Positions 48,235-57,004 are shown, numbered from the stretch's first letter. The stretch: DNA of 64,000 bases from Ensifer sp. IC4062 (GCF_020193575.1 NZ_JADYVD010000039.1:1-64000); one strand, 5' to 3'. The notes: generated from the sequence alone by a model not told the origin. Numbers and translations are program-made.

Positions 48235-49254
48235 TCATCCCCGTGGCGGAGCCGTGCTGCCTCGGATGTGCAAAACCGTCGGCAGGATGATCGGTTCGTC
48301 GCAATCGATCTCCGCGCCGGACAGGATATCCAGAAGCAGGCCCATGGCGGCATGTCCGATCTCCGCCCGCGGCTGGCCGACGGTCGTCAATGGCGGATAG
48401 AAGGCCTTGCTCAGGTAGAGATCGTCGAAACCGACCACCGACACGTCGCCAGGCACATCGCGTCCCATGCGGCGCAATTCGTATGCGGCACCATAGGCCA
48501 TTTCGTCGTTGGCAACGAAAAGCGCGGTCGGCGGCTCCCGCAGGGAGAAAAGTTTGCGGCAGCACTCCTGCCCGCTTTCGAGCAGAAAGTCGCCGCGGAC
48601 CTCGTAAGTGTCGGGCACGTCGAGCCCGGCATCGCGCATGGCCTGGCGGTAGCCCTCGCGGCGATGAAGGCTCATCAGCTCCGGCAGCGGTCCGCTGATA
48701 TGGGCGATGCGCCGATGTCCGAGGGAGATGAGATGCTCGACCGCTTCCCGCGCCGCGTCCGCATTGTCCACCTGCACATGCGGCAAGCCCGCACCTTCGA
48801 TGATCTCCAGCGCGACCACGACGGGCAGGCGGGCTAGGCCGCCGGTCCAGCCGCCGCCGGCCGGCGGCAGCTTGCCGGTCATCAGGATCATGCCGTCGGC
48901 ATGGCCGTCGCGCAGCATGTTGAAGTACTCGGTTTCGCGCGCCGGATCGTTCTCGGTATTGCCCATCAGCACCGAATAGCCGGCCTCCCGCGCCGTCGCC
49001 TCCACCCCTTTCAGGATGTCGAGGTAGAAGGGATTGCCGACGTCGCGCACCACCAGCAACACCGACATCGCCCTGCGCGTCCTCAAACTGCGGGCGCTGA
49101 CATTCGGGCGGTAATTGAGCTCACGTGCGAGATCATGAATGCGCTGGCGCGTCTCGGTCGTCACCAGCGGCGAGTCGCTGAGCGCCCGCGATACCGTCGC
49201 AACCGATACGCCCGCCCGCTCGGCGATATCCTTGATCTTCGGCCGCTCTCTCAT
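48235..49254 (-). CDS. LacI-family regulator within the sugar ABC operon
   Basis: Repressor-type protein of 339 aa. Helix-turn-helix IKDIAERAGVSVATVSRALSDSPLVTTETRQRI at residues 6-38 (in pieces), hinge NVSARSLRTRRAM, then a sensor domain (VLLVVRDVGNPFYLDILKGVEATAREAG; ALFVANDEMAYGAAYELRRMGRDVPGDVSVVGFDDLYLS, in pieces). It resembles CytR/PurR. Its ATG overlaps the upstream permease stop (ATGA), so it is cotranscribed with the transporter that it probably controls. A matching CG-centred operator candidate lies at 53835-53848. Confidence 0.87.
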   Translation of the reverse strand: MRERPKIKDIAERAGVSVATVSRALSDSPLVTTETRQRIHDLARELNYRPNVSARSLRTRRAMSVLLVVRDVGNPFYLDILKGVEATAREAGYSVLMGNTENDPARETEYFNMLRDGHADGMILMTGKLPPAGGGWTGGLARLPVVVALEIIEGAGLPHVQVDNADAAREAVEHLISLGHRRIAHISGPLPELMSLHRREGYRQAMRDAGLDVPDTYEVRGDFLLESGQECCRKLFSLREPPTALFVANDEMAYGAAYELRRMGRDVPGDVSVVGFDDLYLSKAFYPPLTTVGQPRAEIGHAAMGLLLDILSGAEIDCDEPIILPTVLHIRGSTAPPRG

Positions 49255-50207
49255 GCGCGCATCGCCCGCCCCCGGCCATAGAACATCATGAGCAGGAGCA
49301 GCGTCGCCCCGAATACCATCTGGCGCCCGGATTCATCGATGTTCACCGTCGTCAGGATGCTCTGGAGAATGACGAGCAGGATCGCACCGGCCATGGTGCC
49401 GGTATAGCCGCCCTTGCCGCCGGCAAGCGACGTGCCGCCGAAGACGACCGCGATGATGGATGCGAGCGTGTACTGCTCACCGACATTGGCGAATGACGAC
49501 CCGGAATAGCCGAGCAGGCAAAGGCCGGCGATCGCAGCAAACATGCCGGAGATCATGAAAAGGGCGATGCGCATCAACCTGACCGGAACACCTGCCATGT
49601 AGGCCGCATGCTCGTTCGAGCCGATGGCATAGATGCGATGGCCGAAGACCGTGCGGTGGAGCATGAAAGCCATGAGCACGCCGATCATGATCCACAGCCA
49701 GATGATGCCGGGAATGCCGGCGGCGAGCGGTTGCGTGACGAAACCCGAAAGGCCCGGCGCCGTACGGCCGGATGGAATGCCCATGCGGATGACGACAAGC
49801 AGGCCCTGGAGGACGCCGAGCATGCCAAGCGTCATGACGAGCGGTGGGATCCGCAGGAGCGTCACGCCCAATCCGTTGAGCAGGCCGAAGAAGGCGCCGG
49901 CGGCGAGGCAGGCAAGGATCGCCGGCACAATACCGCTGTCTGCGCCATTCATGACGTTGCCGGCGATGATCGCCGACAGTGAAACCACGCCGCCGACCGA
50001 AAGATCGATGCCCTCGCGCCCGCCGAGAATGACGACGTTCTGGCCCGCCGCGACGATGCCGAGCAGCGAGGCAACGATCAAGAGCCGCAGAACCTGTCCG
50101 CCGGAGGCAAAGCCCGGCGATAGCGTTTGGCCGAGGTGAAGCAACAGCGCGATCAGCACGAGCGCGACGACGAGCGGTTGACGCATGAGAGAGACGATCC
50201 GGCTCAT
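49251..50207 (-). CDS. Ribose-type sugar ABC permease
   Basis: Inner-membrane permease of 318 aa, BPD_transp_2 class. AGQNVVILGGREGIDLSVGGVVSLSAI carries the family motif GGxEGIDLSVG, and GGTSLAGGKGGYTGTMAGAILLVILQS the C-terminal glycine block (in pieces). About nine membrane segments. ATG 50207 overlaps the preceding permease stop by ATGA; the longer frame lies inside that gene. Second of two permeases in the operon. Confidence 0.88.
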   Translation of the reverse strand: MSRIVSLMRQPLVVALVLIALLLHLGQTLSPGFASGGQVLRLLIVASLLGIVAAGQNVVILGGREGIDLSVGGVVSLSAIIAGNVMNGADSGIVPAILACLAAGAFFGLLNGLGVTLLRIPPLVMTLGMLGVLQGLLVVIRMGIPSGRTAPGLSGFVTQPLAAGIPGIIWLWIMIGVLMAFMLHRTVFGHRIYAIGSNEHAAYMAGVPVRLMRIALFMISGMFAAIAGLCLLGYSGSSFANVGEQYTLASIIAVVFGGTSLAGGKGGYTGTMAGAILLVILQSILTTVNIDESGRQMVFGATLLLLMMFYGRGRAMRA

Positions 50208-51193
50208 GCGCGCGCCCTCCTGCCCGCCAGCACGCCTGCCATCAGCACGACCAGAATGGCGAGGCCCTGGACGAAATTCTGCCATTCCGACGGCGTGCCC
50301 ATGAAGAAGACGACCGAGTTGATGAGACCGATCGTCAACGCTCCGAGCAACGAGCCAACCACCGTTCCCCAGCCGCCTGAAAGCGCGCTGCCGCCGAGCA
50401 CCACGGCGGCGACGCTGTAGAGCGTCATCTTGCCGCCGACCAGGGGGTCGCCGCTCGCCGTGTCACCAGTGATGCAGAAGGCGGCGAGCGCGGAGAAAAA
50501 CCCGCAGAGAAGATAGCCCTTGATCCGTATGGGCACGACCGGGAGCCCGCTCTGGAAGGCCGCCTGCTGGTCGTCGCCGACGGCAAGCAGTTGCGTGACG
50601 AGGCGTGTGCGGCTGAGCACCAGGAGCAGGATGACGAGCCCCGCCAGGATATAAAAGACGAAGGGTACGCCGAGCAGCCGGCCGCCATAGGTTCGCCAGA
50701 AGAGCGCCGGCGCCGGCGTGCCGGCAACGGGAAGGATGTAGAGGGCGAGCCCGGTGAAGAAAATGCTTGTTGCGAAAGTCGCAACGATCGCCTGCAGCCG
50801 CAGTGCGGCGACGACGATGCCGTTCAAGAGCCCGCAGGCAAGGCCCAGCAGAAGGCCGAGGGCAAGGGCGAGCAGCACGGCGCCGGCCCCGCCGCCCCAT
50901 CGCTCCATCAAGACGACGATCGCGACATTGACGAGCGACAGGATCGATCCGGCGGACAGATCGATGTCCCCGGCATAGACGACATAGGTCTGGGCAATCG
51001 CGAGCAGAACCAACGCCATGTAAGTGCTAAGCAGCCCCGTCAGCGACCGATAACTGAGACTGTTCGGCGAGAAGAAGCCATTGAGCAACAGCAGCGCCAC
51101 GACGATCGCGAGCGCCGGCAGAAAGGGGTAGCGCTCCAGAAGCCTGCGCATGCCGCCCGCGCGCCCCCTCGGAGTGATTGTGATCTCTGCCAT
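50204..51193 (-). CDS. Ribose-type sugar ABC permease
   Basis: Inner-membrane permease of 329 aa, BPD_transp_2 class. AGDIDLSAGSILSLVNVAIVVL holds the family motif, and AAVVLGGSALSGGWGTVVGSLLGAL the C-terminal block (in pieces). The ATG at 51193 overlaps the ATPase stop codon (TGATG), and GAGG is 10 bases upstream. About nine membrane segments. Confidence 0.88.
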   Translation of the reverse strand: MAEITITPRGRAGGMRRLLERYPFLPALAIVVALLLLNGFFSPNSLSYRSLTGLLSTYMALVLLAIAQTYVVYAGDIDLSAGSILSLVNVAIVVLMERWGGGAGAVLLALALGLLLGLACGLLNGIVVAALRLQAIVATFATSIFFTGLALYILPVAGTPAPALFWRTYGGRLLGVPFVFYILAGLVILLLVLSRTRLVTQLLAVGDDQQAAFQSGLPVVPIRIKGYLLCGFFSALAAFCITGDTASGDPLVGGKMTLYSVAAVVLGGSALSGGWGTVVGSLLGALTIGLINSVVFFMGTPSEWQNFVQGLAILVVLMAGVLAGRRARA

Positions 51194-52698
51194 CACGCTG
51201 CCTCGTAAGCGGCTTGATAAAGATTGTAGCGCGTGCGGTCGGCGCCCGTCAGTTCACGGCTGACCGAACCGCCGTTGAAGACAAGAATGCGGTTGGCGTT
51301 CCCGAGCAGTTCGGCGTCCTCGGATGAATAGAGCAGAATGCCGAGGCCCTCGGCCGCCAACTGGCGGATCAGCGCGAAGAGGTCGGCCTTCGCCGAAAGG
51401 TCGATGCCCTTGGTCGGGTCGTCGAGCAGCAGCACATCGGGGCGGTCGATCAGCCAGCGGGCAATGATCACCTTCTGCTGGTTGCCGCCGGAAAGCGAAT
51501 TGATCGGATGGAACAGGCTCTGAAACTTGGTGTGCATGCTTTGAAGCGCCGGCACGACCTTGTCGCGCAGCTTGGAGGGCCGCGCGATCATCAGGCGATC
51601 GCGCAGGTAATGGATCGGCGTGACGTTCTCAATGATCGGCCTGCCGCTGATCACTCCGTCGCGGCCGCGATCGCCGGAAACATAGGCGCAGCCCCGCCGG
51701 ATGGCGTCGCGAGGGCTCGACGCGTCAAAGCGGCTGTCGCCGATCAACACTTCGCCGGACGAGATGGAGCTAGCGCCGAAGATCGCCCGGAGCAGCGCCG
51801 ACTGGCCCTGGCCGTGAAGGCCGCCGAAGCCGAGGATTTCGCCCTTGGCGACTTCGAAACTGACATCACGGAAACCGCGACCGGAGAGATTGCGGACGGT
51901 CATCGCCGCGCCATCCTTGCCTTCGACGACGGCGGGGGCCGACGATTGCGATGCGGGCATGTCGCCGGACCGGCCGACCATCAGCCGGATAACCGAGGCT
52001 GCGTCCGTTTCGGCGAGATTGAGCGTCGTGATCGTCTCGCCGTCGCGAATGATCGTTACCCGGTCGCCGATCGCCTTGATCTCGTCCATGCGATGGGAAA
52101 TGAAGATGATACCCCGGTCCTGCCACGTCAAATCACGCAGGATCTCGAAGAAACAATCGACCTGCGCTCGGTCAAGTGCCGAGGTCGGCTCGTCGAAGAT
52201 CAGAATCGGGGCCTCGCTCGCGAGCGCCTTCATGATCTCCACCAATTGCCGCTGGTCGGGACGCAAGTTGCCGACGAGAGCATCGGCGGAAAATCCTTCT
52301 CCGGCTACCTCCTCGAACAGCCTGATGTAGCGGGCAGCGCGCTGCTTCAGCAAAGCCCGGTCGACGAACAGGCGAGACTTGGTCGGCAACGCCGCAAGAC
52401 AGATGTTTTCCTCGACCGAGCGATGAGCGGCAAGGCTGAGCTCCTGATAGAAAATGCCGATCCCCTGCGCGCGCGCCGAACGCGGCCCCGTGATCGTGAC
52501 CGGCCTGTTGTCGATGAGAATTCTCCCGGCGTCCGGCCGCACGCTGCCGGCGATGATCTTGCAAAGCGTGCTTTTGCCCGATCCGTTCGAGCCCATGAGC
52601 ACATGGACTTCGCCGGCCAGCACTTCCAGATCGCCGCGACGTAATGCCAAAGTGGCGCCGTAAGCCTTGCTTACGCCACTCAGTTTCAGTTTCGACAT
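51193..52698 (-). CDS. Sugar ABC ATPase (two domains), as a stand-alone gene
   Basis: If translated separately the ATPase starts at ATG 52698 (MSKLKLSGVSKAYGATLALR) and has 501 aa, the normal RbsA/MglA length. Domain 1: Walker A GSNGSGKST near residue 38, signature replaced by LRPDQRQ, Walker [13 protein letters not shown]. Domain 2: degenerate Walker A, intact LSGGNQQKV and Walker B VLLLDDPTKGIDLSAKAD (Asp in place of the catalytic Glu, DDP for DEP). The ribosome site before this ATG is weak (GGACGAAG). It shares the reading frame with the upstream binding-protein gene; I consider two proteins more likely than one. Confidence 0.7.
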   Translation of the reverse strand: MSKLKLSGVSKAYGATLALRRGDLEVLAGEVHVLMGSNGSGKSTLCKIIAGSVRPDAGRILIDNRPVTITGPRSARAQGIGIFYQELSLAAHRSVEENICLAALPTKSRLFVDRALLKQRAARYIRLFEEVAGEGFSADALVGNLRPDQRQLVEIMKALASEAPILIFDEPTSALDRAQVDCFFEILRDLTWQDRGIIFISHRMDEIKAIGDRVTIIRDGETITTLNLAETDAASVIRLMVGRSGDMPASQSSAPAVVEGKDGAAMTVRNLSGRGFRDVSFEVAKGEILGFGGLHGQGQSALLRAIFGASSISSGEVLIGDSRFDASSPRDAIRRGCAYVSGDRGRDGVISGRPIIENVTPIHYLRDRLMIARPSKLRDKVVPALQSMHTKFQSLFHPINSLSGGNQQKVIIARWLIDRPDVLLLDDPTKGIDLSAKADLFALIRQLAAEGLGILLYSSEDAELLGNANRILVFNGGSVSRELTGADRTRYNLYQAAYEAA

Positions 52699-53793
52699 GG
52701 AACTTCGTCCGTTGCGGTGCGAAGGGAAGCGCGGGCCGAGACTCGGACCGCGCAACCAGTGGAAACACTCACTTGAAAAGAGCTTCCGCGTCTCGATCGA
52801 AAGCGAGCTGGTATACGAATAGTAGCCGGGTTTGCCTTCGAGCTGCTTTGCCGCATCGCCGACGTTCTTGCTGTCGATGAACGGGATCGGCAGGTAGAGA
52901 GCGTTACCGTATTGGCCGGCCTTGGCGGGCTCCTTCAGCTCCTTGCCCTGCAGCATCAGCACCGCGACATTCAGCGCGCTCGCCATCACGCCCGGCGGGT
53001 TGACGGTTGCGCCGGAGTTCAGCTTGTCCTTGACCCAGAGGTCGATGAAATCCTTGCGTATCTCGCCCGTTGCGGCGATCTGGCCCGTCTTGCCGGCGTC
53101 CATGATCGATTTCCAGGCGCCGGCGGCCATGCCGTCCTGCACCACCACGCCGTTCACGTCCGGATAGGTGGCAAGAATGTTCTGCATCGCCTGCTGGCCC
53201 TGCGCCTGATCCCAGTTGGCATTGACTTCGTTGACGATCTGGATGTCCGGGTAGTCCTTGAAGACCTGCTTGTAGCCCGCCACGCGCATCTCGTTGGCCG
53301 GGTGACCGGCAACGCCGTTGATCGCGACGACCTTGCCCTTGCCGCCGAGCGTCTCGGCGAGCCATTTCGCACCGGCGGCACCCCAAGCGGTCTGGTCGAT
53401 GCCGACATAGAGCGCATCCGGAGACGAGACTTCCGCATCCGTCGCGATGACCAGGATGCCGGCTTCCTTCGCCTGGGCGAAGATCGGGTCGAACGCCGTC
53501 GGGCTGTTCGGGTTGACGATGATGGCGTTCACGCCTTCGGCGATGAAGTTGCGGATATGGGCGATCTGCCCGGGAACGTCGACATTCGCGCTCTGGACCG
53601 AGACTTCGACGTCGACGCCCTTTTCCTTCCACTTCTCCGCGGCGGCCTTGGCCTCGTCGATCATCTGGGTGCGCCACTCGCTGCCGACCCAACCGTTCGA
53701 GAGACCAATCTTGAAGGTCTCCGCGTTGACTGCCGATGCCGAGATGACAATGGATGCAACTGTGCTGAGCGCTACTGCGATGAGTTTTTTCAT
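51193..53793 (-). CDS. Continuous ORF: sugar ABC binding protein fused in frame to a two-domain ABC ATPase
   Basis: One uninterrupted frame of 866 codons. Residues 1-340 are a secreted Peripla_BP_4 receptor (signal peptide MKKLIAVALSTVASIVISAS; ETFKIGLSNGWVGSEWR; GVNAIIVNPNSPTAFDPIFAQAKEAG, in pieces), and residues 366-866 are a complete RbsA-type ATPase. A receptor works outside and an ATPase inside the membrane, so a single polypeptide would be hard to reconcile with function. The receptor ends GYYSYTSSLSIETRKLF, after which family members stop almost at once; here the frame goes on through 25 atypical residues. In the -1 frame, TTC-AAG-TGA (stop at 52769-52771) follows CTCTTT and would give the usual ...LFK-type end. 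A one- or two-base indel in the TTTT run, real or technical, is the simplest cause. GGGAGG precedes ATG 53793. Confidence 0.6.
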   Translation of the reverse strand: MKKLIAVALSTVASIVISASAVNAETFKIGLSNGWVGSEWRTQMIDEAKAAAEKWKEKGVDVEVSVQSANVDVPGQIAHIRNFIAEGVNAIIVNPNSPTAFDPIFAQAKEAGILVIATDAEVSSPDALYVGIDQTAWGAAGAKWLAETLGGKGKVVAINGVAGHPANEMRVAGYKQVFKDYPDIQIVNEVNANWDQAQGQQAMQNILATYPDVNGVVVQDGMAAGAWKSIMDAGKTGQIAATGEIRKDFIDLWVKDKLNSGATVNPPGVMASALNVAVLMLQGKELKEPAKAGQYGNALYLPIPFIDSKNVGDAAKQLEGKPGYYSYTSSLSIETRKLFSSECFHWLRGPSLGPRFPSHRNGRSSMSKLKLSGVSKAYGATLALRRGDLEVLAGEVHVLMGSNGSGKSTLCKIIAGSVRPDAGRILIDNRPVTITGPRSARAQGIGIFYQELSLAAHRSVEENICLAALPTKSRLFVDRALLKQRAARYIRLFEEVAGEGFSADALVGNLRPDQRQLVEIMKALASEAPILIFDEPTSALDRAQVDCFFEILRDLTWQDRGIIFISHRMDEIKAIGDRVTIIRDGETITTLNLAETDAASVIRLMVGRSGDMPASQSSAPAVVEGKDGAAMTVRNLSGRGFRDVSFEVAKGEILGFGGLHGQGQSALLRAIFGASSISSGEVLIGDSRFDASSPRDAIRRGCAYVSGDRGRDGVISGRPIIENVTPIHYLRDRLMIARPSKLRDKVVPALQSMHTKFQSLFHPINSLSGGNQQKVIIARWLIDRPDVLLLDDPTKGIDLSAKADLFALIRQLAAEGLGILLYSSEDAELLGNANRILVFNGGSVSRELTGADRTRYNLYQAAYEAA
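52729..52753 (-). promoter_or_regulatory. Stem-loop at the binding protein/ATPase junction
   Basis: GCGCGGGCCGA (52729-52739) and TCGGACCGCGC (52743-52753) pair at 10 of 11 positions around a three-base loop. It lies in the same place as the hairpins after the other binding-protein genes, 15 bases after the -1 frame stop codon. The continuous ORF passes through it. Confidence 0.65.
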
Positions 53794-53834
53794 AAGATCC
53801 TCCCAAATCTTAAGGAGGACATGAAGCCAGAAAA

Positions 53835-53848
53835 TGTAATCGATTTCA
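53835..53848. promoter_or_regulatory. Candidate LacI-type operator of the second sugar ABC operon
   Basis: TGTAATCGATTTCA is a CG-centred near-palindrome (TGTAAtCG-type, one mismatch) like those of CytR/PurR-group LacI proteins. It lies 41 bases upstream of the operon's first ATG at 53793. Confidence 0.45.
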
Positions 53849-53986
53849 ATGACGCTGACGGCTGCACTGTCGCGGTCGGGCCGAAATGGCGGCAAAGACG
53901 TCCAGAGGCGGCCGACGCAGCGCCGGCGGACCATTCGAAGCGTGACTTGCCGCGGCCGGGCGCTGTCTCAACACATGCCGCGAGCG

Positions 53987-55234
53987 TCAGACCACGACGT
54001 TTCCGACGAGGTCGCTTTCACAGAGAACGAGGTTCGGCGAATAGCCTTGCGAGAGGAACTGCTGGCGATCGTTTTCGGCAACGACGAAGACGGCCGTGCG
54101 CGCGATCTCCGTCGGCTCGAGCTCAGGCGCGGGGGAGACGACGGCGATGTCCTGGCGCAGGCCTAATTCGCGCAGCAGACCTTCAAGTGACGAGGGACTG
54201 TCGACGCCATGTAGGATCACGCGGTCGACCTCGGCAGCCGCATTGACCTGCCAGGCAAGCGTTTGCACTGCCACCATCAGCGGCAGAGAATCCTTCAGTT
54301 GCCGCGCCGTCGGATGGTGCTCGAATCCGGCGAGCGCCATGCGGGTATAGATTTCATAGGCCCTGACGTAATCTTTCTTGGCCGCCCACATCCGCATGGC
54401 GACGGCCATGCGGATCGAGGTGAAGTGCCTGATCTGCGCGTCCCGCGCGGTACGACGGTCGGGTGTCGTGCGCAAGGCTCCACGCTTGGCTCCGACGTGG
54501 AGGAAATATTCCAGGCCGCCCCGGTAGCGGTCCCAAGAGGTCAACAGTTCGTCGTGGCCTGCCTGGGGGCGATCTCGTCCCAACTTCGATTGGATGACCT
54601 GCCTGTAAAAGGGCCTCTTCAGAAACGCGACGCCGCCGCCTTCGAGAAAATGCGCGAGATTTGAGAACGCCCAGTAGGCGAAATGACGCGGCAGCCACGA
54701 AGTGCGAAGCGCCGCGGTCCGGTAGATTCCGATTTCGGGAAAGATGTGCCGCTCGACGATGAAGGCGAAAAGCCGCTCGAATTCGTCCTTGTCGAACTTG
54801 GTGTTGGCATCGATCTCGTAGAAAAGTTCGGTGTCCCGGCCTTCGACCTCGTTGTGGACATACCACGGCGCATAACAGGCGGAAAGCGCGGGGTTCCTGT
54901 CGAGGTAGGCAATGGCTTCGACAAGACCATCGACTGCCAGCATGTCGTCGTCGGCGAGATAAATCGCATAGGCTCCCGCCGCATGGCGGAAGGCGCTGCC
55001 GAGATTCGCGTCGACGCCGCGATTTTCCGGCTGGCGGAAATAGCGGATCGGCAACCCTTTGCCGGCGAACGTCTCGACAATTTCACGGGTGTTGTCCGTG
55101 GAAGCGTTGTCGGAGATGACGATCTCGAAGCTGAACGGGATCTGGTAGCTTTCGATAAAGCGGCCGAGCGCATTCTCCAGGAAGCGTGCGCGGTTGTAGG
55201 TCGGGATGCAGATGCTGAGCTTGACGGGATCCAC
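53987..55234 (-). CDS. Family 2 glycosyltransferase
   Basis: Protein of 415 aa. Residues 1-110 are the GT-A fold: VKLSICIPTYNRARFLENAL, EIVISDNASTDNTREIV and the DXD region YAIYLADDDMLAV, where DDD binds the sugar-nucleotide metal. The C-terminal half has no family I recognise and no clear membrane segments. GTG 55234 is chosen because AGGA is 9 bases upstream; the frame opens at a TTG eight codons earlier. Product and acceptor (exopolysaccharide, LPS) are unknown, and no polysaccharide genes are nearby. Divergent from neither operon: it is followed by the ABC operon promoter. Confidence 0.82.
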   Translation of the reverse strand: MDPVKLSICIPTYNRARFLENALGRFIESYQIPFSFEIVISDNASTDNTREIVETFAGKGLPIRYFRQPENRGVDANLGSAFRHAAGAYAIYLADDDMLAVDGLVEAIAYLDRNPALSACYAPWYVHNEVEGRDTELFYEIDANTKFDKDEFERLFAFIVERHIFPEIGIYRTAALRTSWLPRHFAYWAFSNLAHFLEGGGVAFLKRPFYRQVIQSKLGRDRPQAGHDELLTSWDRYRGGLEYFLHVGAKRGALRTTPDRRTARDAQIRHFTSIRMAVAMRMWAAKKDYVRAYEIYTRMALAGFEHHPTARQLKDSLPLMVAVQTLAWQVNAAAEVDRVILHGVDSPSSLEGLLRELGLRQDIAVVSPAPELEPTEIARTAVFVVAENDRQQFLSQGYSPNLVLCESDLVGNVVV

Positions 55235-55437
55235 CCAAGTGTTCCTGATAAAAAGCAATTCCAGGGAAAGCGTGCAACGGTTTTCCGTCCGGAACTGCGT
55301 GTTTCAAAGGGTTAAATCATCTCGAATGGCGCTTGCTCGCCCCCGAGTGAGGTCGCTCTCCCAAAGCCTACGCAACCTGCGCAAGGCAGAGAACCGATAA
55401 GAACACTTATTCCGGTGCGATCTTGTGTGAGGCTTGC

Positions 55438-55534
55438 TGCTGCATGTTTCCCCACAGCGCCGCGCGTCTAATTAGACGCGCAAAGGACGCTGGAGCACTT
55501 TGAATTGTCGTAGCCGATTTAAGGGACCATGCAG
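55438..55534 (+). repeat. Rhizobial palindromic intergenic repeat, copy 4
   Basis: Contains the perfect 20-base palindrome GCGCGTCTAATTAGACGCGC at 55462-55481, then CAAAGGACGCTGGAGCACT, TTGAATTG, CCGATTTAAGG and ACCATGCAG. Compared with copy 3 about 20 bases around the inner GCATGTTT block are missing. It lies between the glycosyltransferase start and the uxuB stop, ending 6 bases before that stop codon. Confidence 0.75.
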
Positions 55535-55540
55535 CCGGCT

Positions 55541-57004
55541 TCACGCGTAGGATTTGACCGTCGCGGCAGCGCCTTCCGACATCAACCCGGCGAGGGTACG
55601 GACGAGCGTGTCGCGGAACGCTTCGTCCGACGACAGATCATCGCCGAACACCTCCGTGATGCGGAGAAGCGCGGCCACGATCTCTTCGGGCCGTTGCAGC
55701 GGCTGCGCGACGCCGGCGATCCGGCCGGCAAGCGGGTCGCGGACATCGATGGCGTTGCCGTTTTCATCTATGCCGCGCGCGTAGCGCATCCAGGCGGCGA
55801 CGCCGAGCGCAAGGCGGTCATAGGACGATTTCGCAGCGATGCGGTCCCGGATGGTCCCGAGCAGTCGCTGCGGCAGCTTCTGGGAGCCGTCCATGGCGAT
55901 CTGCCATGTCCGGTGGCGCAGCGCCGGATTGCGGAACCGCTGAAGCAGCGCCCGGCGATAGGCGGCAAGATCGAAGCCCGGGAGCGCCGGCAAGGTGGGC
56001 GAGACCTCCTCGACCATCAATCCTTCGATCAGCGCCTCCATGCCCGGCAGCGCCATGGCTTCGGCGACCGTTTCCGCTCCCGCGAGGTAGCCGAGATAGG
56101 CGAGCGTCGAATGGCTGCCGTTGAGCAACCGCAGTTTCATCATCTCGAAGACTGCGACGTCGTCGACGAAAACGGCCCCCGCCCTCTCCCAGGCTGGACG
56201 GCCAAGCGGAAAATCGTCCTCCACCACCCACTGCCGGAACGGTTCGGTGACGATCGGCCAGGCATCGATGACGCCGATCGCCGTGGAAATGTCCGCCCGG
56301 TCCTTTTCCGTCGTCGCTGGGACGATCCGGTCCACCATCGTCGACGGCGAGGCAACCTGCTGAACGATACGCCCAAGGGCCGGATCGCGCAGTTCCGCGA
56401 AGCGCGTGACCACGTTTTTCAGCACGTGGCCGTTGGATGGAAGATTGTCGCAGGAGAGCAGCGTGAACAGAGGCGCGCCTGCGCTCGCCCGCCGCGCGAG
56501 CGCTTCCACGATGAAGCCGACCGCAGACTTCGGTCGCGCCGGGTTCTCAAGATCATGGACGACGTCGGGATGAGCTTCATCGAGCTTTCCCGTCGCCGGG
56601 TTGTGGCAATAGCCCTTCTCGGTGATCGTCAGCGACACGATCCGCGTCGCCGGGTCGGCCATGCGGGCAAGCACGGCTTCCGGGTCCTCCGGCGCGCAGA
56701 GAAGCTCGACGACGCTCGCGATCACCTGCAGTTCCTCGCCTTCGCCATCCTGGACGTTGAGCGTATAGAGCCCGTCCTGCGGCGCCAGCGCATCGCGCGT
56801 CTCGGGGCTGCGCAGCGAGACGCCGCAAATTCCCCAGGAAGGATCCTCCGCGAGCACCGCGTCGGTGAAGACGGCCTGGTGCGCCCGGTGGAACGCGCCG
56901 ATGCCGAGGTGGACGATGCCGACGGCAAGCCGGGCGGGATCGTACTCCGGCTGTTTGATGGTAGCCGGCAACCGGTCAAGTGTCTGTCGTGAGAGTCGCA
57001 TCAT
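55541..57004 (-). CDS. uxuB: D-mannonate oxidoreductase (fructuronate reductase), long-chain polyol dehydrogenase family
   Basis: NAD-dependent enzyme of 487 aa, matching the length of E. coli UxuB, converting D-fructuronate to D-mannonate. The N-terminal VGIVHLGIGAFHRAHQAVF fits the mannitol dehydrogenase family dinucleotide motif GxGxFHRAHQ, and MMKLRLLNGSHSTLAYLG contains the catalytic K-x4-N-x2-H pattern. Mannitol or arabinitol dehydrogenase would be the alternative, but uxaC and uxuA nearby favour UxuB. ATG 57004 and ATG 57001 are both possible with CAGG upstream; the longer open frame is unsupported. 76 bases after uxaC. Confidence 0.87.
   Translation of the reverse strand: MMRLSRQTLDRLPATIKQPEYDPARLAVGIVHLGIGAFHRAHQAVFTDAVLAEDPSWGICGVSLRSPETRDALAPQDGLYTLNVQDGEGEELQVIASVVELLCAPEDPEAVLARMADPATRIVSLTITEKGYCHNPATGKLDEAHPDVVHDLENPARPKSAVGFIVEALARRASAGAPLFTLLSCDNLPSNGHVLKNVVTRFAELRDPALGRIVQQVASPSTMVDRIVPATTEKDRADISTAIGVIDAWPIVTEPFRQWVVEDDFPLGRPAWERAGAVFVDDVAVFEMMKLRLLNGSHSTLAYLGYLAGAETVAEAMALPGMEALIEGLMVEEVSPTLPALPGFDLAAYRRALLQRFRNPALRHRTWQIAMDGSQKLPQRLLGTIRDRIAAKSSYDRLALGVAAWMRYARGIDENGNAIDVRDPLAGRIAGVAQPLQRPEEIVAALLRITEVFGDDLSSDEAFRDTLVRTLAGLMSEGAAATVKSYA

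Noticed and set aside
52729-52782. Programmed -1 frameshifting at TTTT stimulated by the downstream stem-loop
   Set aside because: Not adopted as the main explanation: the hairpin lies about 22 bases from the T-run rather than 5-9, there is no full X-XXY-YYZ heptamer, and similar hairpins follow receptor genes without any overlap.
52912-54246. Plus-strand frame with TAAGGAGG directly before ATG 53821
   Set aside because: The apparent ribosome site is chance; the product is Arg-rich without any fold, starts inside the operon promoter and runs antisense to the glycosyltransferase gene.
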